A stretch of DNA of 64,000 bases, taken from NCBI RefSeq assembly GCF_001677335.1, contig NZ_LZYB01000001.1:248001-312000 (forward strand), in the 5' to 3' direction. Made by a program: the position numbers and the translations under genes. The notes under the pieces are model-generated. The model was given only the letters and a program-made list of their open reading frames with translations. It searched no databases and was not told where the DNA came from. Position 1 is the stretch's first letter. Each line of letters starts with the position of its first letter. The stretch is from Erythrobacter dokdonensis DSW-74 (GTDB taxonomy: Bacteria; Pseudomonadota; Alphaproteobacteria; Sphingomonadales; Sphingomonadaceae). Of the stretch, positions 8,353 through 16,888 are shown one piece after another.

Positions 8353-9237
8353 ATGCCCTCACGCCGTCTGCCCCCACTGCGCGCGCTCGAAGCCTTCATG
8401 CGCACGGTCCGCCTCGGATCGGCGCGGGCGGCGGCAGAGGAGATCGGCCTCAGCCCTTCGGCGCTGTCGCGGCGGATCACCAATCTCGAAGAGTTCGTCG
8501 GCAAGAAACTGTTCACCCGCGCGCGCCAGTCAATGCAGCTCACCGATGAAGGACAGGCCTTCTACGAGGCGGTGAACCCGCATCTGGAGGCGCTGGCGCG
8601 GGCTGTGGAAAGCCAGTCGGACAATATCGCGCTGCTGCGTCTGCGGCTGGGCGTGCTGCCGATGTTCGGCAGCCAGCGCCTGTTCCCGCGGCTGGGCGAG
8701 TTGCGCAAGCGCCACCCCTTGCTGCACATCGACATCGATACCGCGCCGCATCTGGAGGACCGGGTGGGCGATACGCTTGATGCGGCAATCATCCTGTCGC
8801 GCGGGCCGGCGAGCGGGCTGCACGCGGTGCGGCTCGATCACAATCTCGTTCATGCCATCTGTTCGAAGGACATTGCCCGCGCGATCGGGCCGGAGATCAC
8901 TGCGGAAAGCCTGTCGAAGCAGACCTTCCTGATCCACAACGAACTGCCCGAAAGCTTCGTCGCGTGGAAGAAGGCCAACCGGCTCGAGGACATGGAAGCA
9001 GGCGCGATCGATCACTATGATTCGGGCGCCCTGATGCTGGAGGCCGCCGCGCAAGGACTGGGTATTGCCATCATGCACGACGATCACCTGCGCCGTGCGA
9101 ATGACAATCGCCTTACCAATCTGCCGGGCGTGCCGGTGGAAAGCCCGTATTCCTACTGGTTCGTGTGCAAGCCGGTGGCGCTCGAAAGCCGCCCGGTACG
9201 GATCTTCCACGATTGGCTGGTGCGCGCAGGGCTTTAG
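8353..9237 (+). CDS. LysR family transcriptional regulator
   Basis: This is a 294-residue regulator of the GcvA-like branch. The N-terminal winged HTH (about 5-65) contains ARAAAEEIGLSPSALSRRITNLE, and the effector-binding domain follows. AAGGAGAG lies just upstream of the ATG at 8353; an ATG at 8348 is out of frame. The gene is convergent with the acyltransferase: their stops overlap by 4 bp (9234-9237). The target genes are not evident, since the upstream neighbour is corC on the same strand. Effector unknown. Confidence 0.9.
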   Translation: MPSRRLPPLRALEAFMRTVRLGSARAAAEEIGLSPSALSRRITNLEEFVGKKLFTRARQSMQLTDEGQAFYEAVNPHLEALARAVESQSDNIALLRLRLGVLPMFGSQRLFPRLGELRKRHPLLHIDIDTAPHLEDRVGDTLDAAIILSRGPASGLHAVRLDHNLVHAICSKDIARAIGPEITAESLSKQTFLIHNELPESFVAWKKANRLEDMEAGAIDHYDSGALMLEAAAQGLGIAIMHDDHLRRANDNRLTNLPGVPVESPYSYWFVCKPVALESRPVRIFHDWLVRAGL

Positions 9238-10115
9238 TCGGCGGATACCTCTTCCGCGCGCGGTGCGTAGCGCACCGGCGGCACCGTATGGGCAAATTCG
9301 CGCAGCGGGCGCCCGAGGATTTCCAGCAAGGCTTCCTCGATGCGGCGGCGTGACTCCATGCCAATTGCCTTGCGTCCGGGAAAATCCTCGGGGCTGAAGG
9401 GTTCGAGGTAATAGAGCCGAAGCCGGAAGGAGCCCTTGCGCGCCAGCACGCGCTTGGCATTGTTGAGCCCGCCTTCCTCGCCGATCCAACCGATCCATTC
9501 TGCGACCGGCCCGTAATCGAGCACGACCGGCTGCACCAGCACACCGGGCGGCGGCGGTTCGAGTACCGAGAGCATGCTGGTCTTGAACGGCAGCAGCGAT
9601 TGCCCGTCGGTGGTGGTCCCTTCGGGAAAAACGGTGACCGACCAATTGTCGACCAGCGCTTCCTTCAATGCGTTGATCTGTTCGGCCACGCCCATGCGGT
9701 GTTCACGCTTGACGAAGACGGTACGATTGAGGCTCGCCAGCCAGCCAACCACGGGGGACTGGGCGAGTTCGGCCTTGGCGACGAAGGCGGTTCCGCTCGC
9801 ACCCGCCAGCGCAAGGATATCGACCCAGGAAACATGATTGGCGACGTAGAAGACATCCCGCCGCAAATGCGTTCCGATCACCTCGACCTTCGCACCGCAA
9901 ATCCGCGCGGCAAACCGCAGGAACAGCATAGGGAAGGGAGAGCCGTAGGCGACAGTGCGATAAAGAAAATGCAGCGGTACGAAAACGGCGATCAGCAGCA
10001 CCAGTGCCAGCGTGCGCAAGGCGATGCGCAGCCACCCCATGGGCGACACCGGGGTGTTCTCGCCCCCCGCTGCGGCAAGCCTGATATCCCAGTCGCGCTG
10101 TTCGGCAGGCCGCAT
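9234..10115 (-). CDS. 1-acyl-sn-glycerol-3-phosphate acyltransferase family protein
   Basis: This is a PlsC-type acyltransferase of 293 residues from the ATG at 10115. The open frame runs on into fur, but that part is shadow. A membrane helix is visible at about 30-50. The catalytic HX4D motif is NHVSWVD (His94, Asp99) and the substrate motif is FPEGTT (163-168). These support acyl transfer to lysophosphatidic acid or a similar acceptor at the inner membrane. It begins 19 bp after fur, so it is probably co-transcribed with it. A specific role (PlsC versus ornithine-lipid OlsA) cannot be decided from sequence. Confidence 0.88.
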   Translation of the reverse strand: MRPAEQRDWDIRLAAAGGENTPVSPMGWLRIALRTLALVLLIAVFVPLHFLYRTVAYGSPFPMLFLRFAARICGAKVEVIGTHLRRDVFYVANHVSWVDILALAGASGTAFVAKAELAQSPVVGWLASLNRTVFVKREHRMGVAEQINALKEALVDNWSVTVFPEGTTTDGQSLLPFKTSMLSVLEPPPPGVLVQPVVLDYGPVAEWIGWIGEEGGLNNAKRVLARKGSFRLRLYYLEPFSPEDFPGRKAIGMESRRRIEEALLEILGRPLREFAHTVPPVRYAPRAEEVSAD

Positions 10116-10134
10116 GTCGCGCTCGCCGTGCGTG

Positions 10135-10569
10135 TCATTCCTCACGGGAAAGCCGGACACCATAAAGTTCCATGCGGTGATCGACGAGCCGGTAGCCCAG
10201 TCTCTCGGCAATCTGGCGCTGGAGCGCCTCGACTTCCGGATCGACGAACTCGACGACCTTGCCGGTCTCGACATCGATAAGGTGATCGTGATGGGCTTCG
10301 GGCACCGGCTCATAGCGCGAGCGCCCGTCGCCGAAATCGTGGCGATCGAGGATGCCCGCCTCCTCGAACAGGCGCACGGTGCGGTAGACCGTGGCGATCG
10401 AGATCTTCGGGTCGATTGCCGCGGCCCGCGAGTGCAGCAGTTCGACGTCGGGGTGATCGTCGCTCTCCGATAGCACCTTGGCGATCACCCGGCGCTGTTC
10501 GGTGATGCGCAGACCTTTTTCGGCGCACAATTGTTCAAGATCGATCTTCTGGCTCAATGACAGCTCCAT
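10135..10569 (-). CDS. fur: Fur family regulator (Mur-like, lacks CxxC)
   Basis: This is a 144-residue Fur-family repressor from the ATG at 10569. The N-terminal wHTH (about 10-85) includes ISIATVYRTVRLFEEAG, and the dimerisation domain contains the sensory-site block EAHHDHLIDVETGKVVEF (91-108). Where E. coli Fur has a CxxC structural zinc site, this protein has none, as in alphaproteobacterial Mur/Fur. In that group the regulator mostly senses manganese, while iron is handled by RirA or Irr. The Mn assignment is inferred. An in-frame ATG at 10608 is less likely. Confidence 0.9.
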   Translation of the reverse strand: MELSLSQKIDLEQLCAEKGLRITEQRRVIAKVLSESDDHPDVELLHSRAAAIDPKISIATVYRTVRLFEEAGILDRHDFGDGRSRYEPVPEAHHDHLIDVETGKVVEFVDPEVEALQRQIAERLGYRLVDHRMELYGVRLSREE

Positions 10570-10612
10570 TGCCGAATGTGCGCGGCCCGCGGCTTGCGTC
10601 CCATGCAAAGCA

Positions 10613-10646
10613 AAGCAGCCCCATCCTTATAGGGACGGGGCTGCTT
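10613..10646 (-). terminator. Strong stem-loop after mucR (probable terminator)
   Basis: AAGCAGCCCC (10613-10622) pairs with GGGGCTGCTT (10637-10646), and the stem extends through a second GC block around TTATA with one mismatch. It lies 47 bp beyond the mucR stop. On the minus strand it is followed by TTGCTTTGC, so the U-tract is imperfect. Confidence 0.6.
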
Positions 10647-10693
10647 GCTCAAGCTGGCATGCGGCCCTCTCAACAGGGCTTATGCCGTGCTGG

Positions 10694-11137
10694 TCAGCTT
10701 GCCTTCTTGGTGCGGCGGGTGCGGGTCGCGCCGGGCTTGCGGCCAAGACCGATCTTCTTGGCAAGATCGCGGCGCTTTTCGGCATAGGCGGGGGCGACCA
10801 TCGGGTAATCGGCAGCAAGGCCCCACCGTGCGCGGTATTCTTCGGGCGACATGTTGTAATTGGTGCGCAGGTAGCGCTTGAGCATCTTCAGTTTCTTGCC
10901 ATCTTCAAGGCAGACAATGTATTCGGGCTTGACCGAGTTGCGGATTGCGACGGCCGGCTGCGGCTTGGGTTCTTCCACCACCGGCTGTTCACCCAGATTG
11001 GCGAGCGCTGCGTAGACGTTGGTGATGAGGCTCGGCAAATCGCCAACTGCGACATCATTATTGCTGACATGCGCTGCGACGATATCGCTGGTCAGCGTAA
11101 TAAGGGTTTCTTTCATATCGATTCCCGAGTTTTCCAT
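10694..11137 (-). CDS. mucR: MucR/Ros family transcriptional regulator lacking zinc-ligand histidines
   Basis: This is a 147-residue MucR-type global regulator; MucR proteins silence genes by binding AT-rich promoters. The zinc-finger block CLEDGKKLKMLKRYLRTNYN (76-95) is followed by the conserved MSPEEYRARWGLAADYPMVAP. Only Cys76 and Asp79 of the metal site remain. The His positions are occupied by Tyr89 and Asn93/Tyr94. Some rhizobial Ros homologues fold without zinc, so function may be kept. The start ATG 11137 has GAGGAA upstream; an internal ATG at 11116 is possible. The 114 bp upstream are AT-rich, which fits autoregulation. Confidence 0.92.
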   Translation of the reverse strand: MENSGIDMKETLITLTSDIVAAHVSNNDVAVGDLPSLITNVYAALANLGEQPVVEEPKPQPAVAIRNSVKPEYIVCLEDGKKLKMLKRYLRTNYNMSPEEYRARWGLAADYPMVAPAYAEKRRDLAKKIGLGRKPGATRTRRTKKAS

Positions 11138-11251
11138 GAGTTCCTCGACCTATTCTTCGGATTTTTCCGATTACTGGCCCATGGAGGAAAAACATTGCAT
11201 TGGCAACTGGGAGATTTTGCTTAAGCTAAACTTCGGTAGAATCGGATAAAA

Positions 11252-11728
11252 TCAAATCGAACGTCCAAAAGTAATCGCGTCGATTCTTTCGCCATTCGCC
11301 ATCCGGTAATAGTTGCGACGTTCGCCTATCGGGTCAAATCCCATCTTGCGATAAAGGTGGAGCGCAGGGTTTCCACGCCGCATTTCCAAATAGATGCGAT
11401 TAATGCCACGTTCGCGCGCCGCATCGATCAGACCTTTGATGAGGGTTACTGCGATGCCGCGCCGGCGTGCGCCGGGAACCACTGCGATCAACAGCAATTC
11501 CTCTTCGTCGAGGACATGGCGGCTGAGGACGAAGCCGGCCGGCGCGCGGGCTGTCGCGTCGCCGTCGGCAATGAAGGCACCATCGGCATCGACCACCAGC
11601 GCATGGGTGCTCGGCAAGGCCAGCGCATCGGCGACCTGCCTCCGGTTCCATGCCTCGCCATAGGCCGGGTCGAAAGCGGCACCCATCACCGCCATGATCC
11701 GGTCAACAAGGAGCGGGCGAAGGGTCAT
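11252..11728 (-). CDS. rimI: Ribosomal-protein/GNAT N-acetyltransferase RimI
   Basis: This is a 158-residue GNAT acetyltransferase. The acetyl-CoA loop VPGARRRGIAVTLIKGLI (about 92-109) matches the R/Q-x-x-G-x-G/A motif, and ALHLYRKMGFDPIGERRNYY near the end is the typical RimI tail. RimI acetylates the N-terminal alanine of ribosomal protein S18. The start overlaps the tsaB stop by 4 bp (ATGA), the usual tsaB-rimI arrangement, which strengthens the call. Confidence 0.9.
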   Translation of the reverse strand: MTLRPLLVDRIMAVMGAAFDPAYGEAWNRRQVADALALPSTHALVVDADGAFIADGDATARAPAGFVLSRHVLDEEELLLIAVVPGARRRGIAVTLIKGLIDAARERGINRIYLEMRRGNPALHLYRKMGFDPIGERRNYYRMANGERIDAITFGRSI

Positions 11729-12354
11729 GCAGGCGGGTGTCCGGCCATTGGCGTGGCATCGGGCGCGCGGCCATAGATCGGGGCGAGGTTGTCGGTCATC
11801 AGCGAGGCTGGCAGCAGCGGCACGGCATCGGCTTCGGGCAGGATGTCCATTGCGACTGCCCTCACGCCGGCGAAGGCCAGCAGGTCGCGCGCCCGGTTAC
11901 CTGCCGCAAAGTCATAGTGCAGGTCGTCCTTGGCTTCTCGCGGGGTTTGCGAGACCACATCAGTGAGCGGCAGGCCGTCGGACCCGAAATCCTGCACGAA
12001 CCATTCGCCGTGCCCGCCATTGGTGCACACCGTCACCGGCCTGCCGGGACGTTCGGCCTGGGCCTGCGCGGCGATCAGGGCGAGGGTCGGATAGCCGAGC
12101 ACCTTTGCTCCCCAGGCGAGGCCGAGAGCACGCGCGGTGGCAAGGCCGATGCGCACCCCGGTAAAGCTGCCCGGACCGAGCGAGACAAGGATGCGTTGGC
12201 TGCGGCCCTTTTCGGGCAGGGCGGCGATCATCGGCACCAGCGCTTCGGCATGGCCGCGCCCGATCACGCGGTGGTCATGCGCGATCAGCGTCTCGCCCTC
12301 GAACAGGGCGATCGAGCACGCTTCGGAGGCGGTTTCGATGGCAAGCATCCGCAT
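11725..12354 (-). CDS. tsaB: tRNA threonylcarbamoyladenosine biosynthesis protein TsaB
   Basis: TsaB (YeaZ) is the ASKHA-fold partner of TsaD in t6A37 synthesis on ANN-decoding tRNAs. The protein has 209 residues. The opening MLAIETASEACSIALFEG and the block VSLGPGSFTGVRIGLATARALG (about 57-79) are the family hallmarks. It is upstream of and overlapping rimI. The length is normal. Confidence 0.93.
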   Translation of the reverse strand: MRMLAIETASEACSIALFEGETLIAHDHRVIGRGHAEALVPMIAALPEKGRSQRILVSLGPGSFTGVRIGLATARALGLAWGAKVLGYPTLALIAAQAQAERPGRPVTVCTNGGHGEWFVQDFGSDGLPLTDVVSQTPREAKDDLHYDFAAGNRARDLLAFAGVRAVAMDILPEADAVPLLPASLMTDNLAPIYGRAPDATPMAGHPPA

Positions 12355-12405
12355 GGCGCAAGCCGATGCCCCAGCGCGGGGCGGCGTGCAAGCGCGAGAT
12401 GCGCG

Positions 12406-13014
12406 TCAGGCGATGCGGTTGAAGGTCGCGAAATCCGGGCGGGGACTGCGCTCGAAGATGCTGGCGGGGTCGCCGTAGCCCACCGAGCAAATGAAATTGA
12501 CCCGGTGGCGGGGGCTATCGGCGAAGAACGCTGCGTTGACAGCGGCCGGATCGAAGCCCGACATCGGCCCGCAATCAAGCCCGATCGCACGGGCGGCCAG
12601 CATGAGGTATGCCCCCTGAAGCGAAGAGTTCCTGAAGGCGCCCTCCTCGCGTCCCTTCTCGTCACCCTCGAACCAGCTTTTCGCGTCGGTGTGGGGGAAC
12701 AGCCAGGGCAGTTCTTCGTGGAAGTCGATATCGTAACCGATCACAGCGGTGACGGGGGCAGCTGCGACCTTGGCCTTGTTGCCCTCCATCACGTATTCGA
12801 CCAGCTTTGCCTTTGCCTCCGGCGACTTGATCCAGACGATCCGCACCGGCTGCATGTTGGCCGAGGTCGGCGCCATCTTCATCAGGTCCCAGATCGCGTG
12901 GAGCTGTTCATCCGACACCGGCTTGTCGAGCCAGCCGTTATAGCTGCGCGCTTCGTTGAACAGCTGGGCAAGCGCCGCGTCCGACAGGACGTGGTCGTGG
13001 AACTGGGTGGTCAT
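12406..13014 (-). CDS. Nitroreductase family protein, RutE/HadB-like
   Basis: This is a 202-residue FMN-dependent reductase most like the malonic semialdehyde reductase RutE group. Visible features are the RSYNGW opening of the FMN-binding region, MAPTSANMQPVRIVWI (about 47-62) and the C-terminal GYGDPASIFERSPRPDF (about 179-195) typical of that group. No other rut pyrimidine-catabolism genes are nearby, so a Rut pathway role is not supported and a general NAD(P)H reductase is equally possible. It is 30 bp downstream of nfu on the same strand. Confidence 0.88.
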   Translation of the reverse strand: MTTQFHDHVLSDAALAQLFNEARSYNGWLDKPVSDEQLHAIWDLMKMAPTSANMQPVRIVWIKSPEAKAKLVEYVMEGNKAKVAAAPVTAVIGYDIDFHEELPWLFPHTDAKSWFEGDEKGREEGAFRNSSLQGAYLMLAARAIGLDCGPMSGFDPAAVNAAFFADSPRHRVNFICSVGYGDPASIFERSPRPDFATFNRIA

Positions 13015-13044
13015 GGGAAATCCCCGTGATTGCGAGAAAGGAAG

Positions 13045-13623
13045 TCAGGCGGCCCTGACTTCAACGACTTCGGGGACATAATGTTTCAGCAGCCCCTCGA
13101 TGCCGTGCTTCAGCGTCGCGGTGCTCGACGGGCAGCCCGAGCACGACCCTTGCAGGGTCAGGTACACGACCCCGTCGCGGAAGCCGCGATAGGCAATGTC
13201 GCCGCCATCGCCTGCTACGGCAGGGCGGACGCGGGTTTCGAGCAGTTCGTTGATCGCGGCGATGACCTCGGCATCCTCGGCGCGTTCCTCCACCGCCATG
13301 TCGTCTTCGGGCGGCACTGCGATCCCGCCTGCGGTGGCGGGGGCAAACAGCGGAGCCTCGGAAACGAAATGATCGAGCAGGATCGCGATCACCTGTGGCT
13401 TCAGCGCGCTCCAGTCCGCGCCGGGTGCGGCGGTGACGCTGACGAAGTCCGCGCCGAAGAACACGTTCACGACCTCGCCGGTGTCGAAAATCGCTTGCGC
13501 CAGCGGGCTGGCTTCGGCGGCTTCGGGCGTGGCGAATTCCCGGCTGCCAGTATCCATCACGGTGCGTCCGGGCAGGAACTTGAGCGCGGCGGGGTTCGGG
13601 GTGGTTTCGGTTTCGATGAACAT
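13045..13623 (-). CDS. nfuA: NifU family Fe-S scaffold/carrier protein
   Basis: This protein has an N-terminal Nfu_N domain (starts MFIETETTPNPAALKFLPG) and a C-terminal NifU domain with the cluster-binding motif GSCSGCPSST. The two cysteines form a bridging [4Fe-4S] site in a dimer, used to deliver clusters to client proteins. I take the ATG at 13623 as start because family members usually begin MFI-x-TE-x-TPNP. An ATG three codons upstream (13632) is also open. The length (192 aa) is normal. Confidence 0.9.
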   Translation of the reverse strand: MFIETETTPNPAALKFLPGRTVMDTGSREFATPEAAEASPLAQAIFDTGEVVNVFFGADFVSVTAAPGADWSALKPQVIAILLDHFVSEAPLFAPATAGGIAVPPEDDMAVEERAEDAEVIAAINELLETRVRPAVAGDGGDIAYRGFRDGVVYLTLQGSCSGCPSSTATLKHGIEGLLKHYVPEVVEVRAA

Positions 13624-13733
13624 GGCGGGCATTTAAGACCGATTTCGTCTGATTTCAAGCACGCAAACCCGTCCGGCATCGCCGGGCAGACATTCACTAT
13701 CGCTTCACCTTTTGCCATCCTATAGTCCGGCCC

Positions 13734-16700
13734 ATGACCTTGCTGACCCGCGCCCACCGCGCTTTCGCCATCCTGCTTGCTCCGTTCGTGCTGGTGCAGC
13801 CGCTGCTCGCCCAGCCGGCCCCTGCCGCTCCGGCCGAGACTGCGCCCGCTACCCCGCCGATTCCCGCACCGCAGGCGGTGCAGGCCGAGGGCGAGGTGCC
13901 GTGGCTCTATCGCGGGTCGGATGTTCCGGTCGACGACAAGTGGCTGTTCGGCGAGATGAAGAACGGGCTGCGCTATGCGGTGCGCGGTAACGGGGTGCCG
14001 CCGCGGCAGATCTCGATCCGGGTGCGCATCGATGCCGGTTCGCTCCATGAGGAAGACAGCGAACAGGGCTTTGCCCACCTGCTCGAACACCTGCTGTTCC
14101 GCGAAAGCAAGTATCTCGGACCGGCCGAGGCGATTGCCGCGTGGCAACGTCTGGGTGCGACCTTCGGCAGCGATACCAATGCCGAGACCAGTCCGACCCA
14201 TACGGTCTACAAGCTCGACATTCCCGACATCAATGAGGCCAAGCTGTCGGAAAGCTTCAAGCTGCTGTCGGGCATGATCCGCGAGCCTGTTCTCAGTGAT
14301 GCCAATGTGAGCGCCGAACTGCCGATCGTGCTGGCCGAGAAGCGCGAGCGCGGCGGTGCGGGGCAGCGCATGGCCGACCTCACCCGGCGCACCTTCTTCG
14401 CCGGACAGCGGCTCGCCACCCGCAATCCGATCGGCATTGACGAGACACTGAAGGCCGCACGCGGCAAGACGGTGCAGGCGTTCTACGATCGCTGGTACCG
14501 GCCAGAGAATACCGTGATCGTGGTCGCAGGGGATGCCGATCCGGTGGTGCTCGCCGGGCTGGTCGAGCAATGGTTCGGCGACTGGAAAGGCACCGGCAAG
14601 CCGGGCGTAGCGCCCGATTTCGGCGATCCGGTCGCGCCCGCCTCTGCGGCTGGTGAGGGCATGGCGCCTGCGCCGATCGGTGAACTGGCAGTCGGTGTCG
14701 AGCCGGATCTGCCGCGCAGCCTGACCTATGCCATCATGCGCCCGTGGCGTCCGGTAGAGGATACCATCGTCTACAACGAGGGCCTGTTGCTCGATGCCAT
14801 CGCCCAGGCGATTATCAACCGCCGGCTCGAGGCGCGTGCCCGCGGCGGCGGCAGCTTCCTTTATGCGCAGGTCCAGCAGGACGACATCTCCCGCTCGGTC
14901 GATGCGACCTTCGTTACCTTCGCGCCCCTGACCAGCGACTGGCAGGCGGCCTTGGCTGATGTGCGCGCTGTGATTGCCGATGCAATGGTCAATCCGCCGA
15001 CCCAGGAGGAAATCGACCGCGAGGCGGCGGAATTCGACGTGGTCTTCGCCAACGAGGTCGAGCAGGAGAGCGTGCAGTCGGGATCAAATCTCGTCAACAA
15101 TCTCGTCAACGCGGTCGATATCCGCGAAACCGTCGCCGCGCCCCGGGTGGTGCTCGACGTGTTCCGCGGGATGAAATCGCGGCTCAACCCCGAGGAAGTG
15201 CTGGCCCATACCAAGGGGCTGTTCGATGGTGTGGTGACGCGTTCGGTTTACGTAACGCCGCAGCCGGGCGAGGCGGACGAGCAGGCATTGCGCCTCGCAC
15301 TCGCGCGGGAGGCCGAGGCCGATGGCAGCGCCCGCCTCGCGGTGGCGAGCATTTCTTTCGACGATCTCCCGCCGGTAGGTGAGCCCGGCACGATCGCTGT
15401 CCAGAAACCGCTGGGCGTGCTCGAGATCGAGCAGGTCGACTTCGCCAACGGTGTCAAGGCGCTGGTCTGGGCCAATGATGCCGAACCGGGCCGGGTCACC
15501 GTACGGGTGCGCTTCGGTGCGGGCTACCGTGCCTTTGACGCGGGCAGCGCGGTTTATGCGCCGATGGGCGAGGCAGCGCTGGTCGGTTCCGGCCTGGGAG
15601 AGCTCGGCCAGAACGAGATTGACCGCCTCGCGACCGGTCGCAAGCTGGGCTTCGATTTTGCCATCGACGATGCGGTGTTCACCTTCACAGCGCAGACCCG
15701 TTCGGAAGACGTTGCCGACCAGCTTTACCTCTTCGCTGCCAAGCTCGGGATGCCGCGCTGGGATGCTGATCCGGTGATCCGCGCCAAGGCCGCGGCGGAA
15801 CTCGCCTACAACACCTATTCAACCAGCCCCGGCGGTGTGCTCAATCGTGATCTGGAATATCTGGTCACCGGGCGTGATGCGCGTTTTGCCACGCCCGACC
15901 CGGCAGCGCTCGGTTCGGTCACGCCCGAAGGATTCCGTGTCGTGTGGGAGCCGCTGCTGCAGCAGGGACCGATCGAGGTGCTGGTGTTCGGCGAGTTCGA
16001 CAAGCCTGCAATCGTCGAACAGTTGCGTCTGACTTTCGGCGCGCTGCCCCCGCGCGAGCCGATCGCGGCCGAGGTTGCTGCGCGGGTGCCCTCCTTCTCG
16101 GCTAACCCGGGCAAGCCTGCGATCGTCAGGCACCGCGGAGATGCTAACCAGGCGGCCGCGGTGGTCGCCTGGGCAAGCGGCGGCGGGGTCGCCAGCTTGC
16201 GCGAGAGCCGTCAGCTGGAAATCCTAACCCAGCTGTTCAATAATCGCCTGCTCGACGCCCTGCGCGAGCGTGCCGGCGCGAGCTATTCGCCCCAGGTATT
16301 CTCCAAGTGGCCCGAGGACCTGCCGAGCGGCGGGCGTATCACCGCGCTTGCGCAGCTCGAGCCCGAGTTCGTGCCGGTGTTCTTCGCCGAGGCCGATCGC
16401 ATCGCGAAAGATCTCGCCGCGAACCCGCCCACCGCCGACGAACTGGCGCGCGTGACCGAGCCGCTCGCCCAGCTGATCCGCCGTGCTTCGACCGGTAACC
16501 AGTTCTGGCTCTACAATCTGGAAGGGGCGACCCTCGATCCTCAACGGGTGGCGTTGCTGCGCACGCTGCTGGCGGATTATTCGCAAACCAGCCCGCAGGT
16601 GATGCAGTTTCTGGCGGACCGCTATCTCGCCAAGGGCGAACCTTTCTTGCTGGCCGTTATCCCGGAAGGACAGGAGCTGGCCAAGGCCCCTGCAGGCAGC

Positions 16701-16748
16701 ACCGCCGCGACCGCCCGTGCGGCTGCAGGTGCACCGGCGGGACGCTGA
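13734..16748 (+). CDS. M16 family (pitrilysin-like) zinc metallopeptidase
   Basis: This is a 1004-residue exported peptidase. Residues 1-26 form a signal peptide, followed by an Ala/Pro-rich linker. The inverted zinc motif HLLEH places His115, Glu118 and His119, with the third ligand Glu195 76 residues after His119. A second, catalytically inactive M16 half follows (from about 560), so the active and inactive repeats are fused in one chain, as in pitrilysin. The Ala-rich tail is low complexity. It probably degrades peptides in the periplasm. It is preceded by a 100-bp gap and followed by the promoter of the DAHP synthase gene. Confidence 0.92.
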   Translation: MTLLTRAHRAFAILLAPFVLVQPLLAQPAPAAPAETAPATPPIPAPQAVQAEGEVPWLYRGSDVPVDDKWLFGEMKNGLRYAVRGNGVPPRQISIRVRIDAGSLHEEDSEQGFAHLLEHLLFRESKYLGPAEAIAAWQRLGATFGSDTNAETSPTHTVYKLDIPDINEAKLSESFKLLSGMIREPVLSDANVSAELPIVLAEKRERGGAGQRMADLTRRTFFAGQRLATRNPIGIDETLKAARGKTVQAFYDRWYRPENTVIVVAGDADPVVLAGLVEQWFGDWKGTGKPGVAPDFGDPVAPASAAGEGMAPAPIGELAVGVEPDLPRSLTYAIMRPWRPVEDTIVYNEGLLLDAIAQAIINRRLEARARGGGSFLYAQVQQDDISRSVDATFVTFAPLTSDWQAALADVRAVIADAMVNPPTQEEIDREAAEFDVVFANEVEQESVQSGSNLVNNLVNAVDIRETVAAPRVVLDVFRGMKSRLNPEEVLAHTKGLFDGVVTRSVYVTPQPGEADEQALRLALAREAEADGSARLAVASISFDDLPPVGEPGTIAVQKPLGVLEIEQVDFANGVKALVWANDAEPGRVTVRVRFGAGYRAFDAGSAVYAPMGEAALVGSGLGELGQNEIDRLATGRKLGFDFAIDDAVFTFTAQTRSEDVADQLYLFAAKLGMPRWDADPVIRAKAAAELAYNTYSTSPGGVLNRDLEYLVTGRDARFATPDPAALGSVTPEGFRVVWEPLLQQGPIEVLVFGEFDKPAIVEQLRLTFGALPPREPIAAEVAARVPSFSANPGKPAIVRHRGDANQAAAVVAWASGGGVASLRESRQLEILTQLFNNRLLDALRERAGASYSPQVFSKWPEDLPSGGRITALAQLEPEFVPVFFAEADRIAKDLAANPPTADELARVTEPLAQLIRRASTGNQFWLYNLEGATLDPQRVALLRTLLADYSQTSPQVMQFLADRYLAKGEPFLLAVIPEGQELAKAPAGSTAATARAAAGAPAGR

Positions 16749-16785
16749 GCGGGGGAGGGCGACCCGGTCGACGCGGGAAATATTA

Positions 16786-16815
16786 TTGTCGCAAAGGCCA
16801 TTGTCGCTTTACAAT
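16786..16815 (+). promoter_or_regulatory. Predicted sigma-70 promoter of the DAHP synthase gene
   Basis: TTGTCG (16786-16791) and TACAAT (16810-16815) are separated by 18 bp, about 75 bp before the GTG start, in the only AT-rich stretch of this intergenic region. This is a consensus match only. Confidence 0.45.
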
Positions 16816-16888
16816 TGAAACGCGCCTCCTGTAGCAGGCCGCGCCTGCGCGCCCTCGGCGTGCATCATGGAACGAAAGAGTAGTCAAC

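Noticed and set aside
13557-14570. Minus-strand 337-codon frame beside nfu
   Set aside because: It overlaps the M16 peptidase start and nfu in other frames and has no motif.
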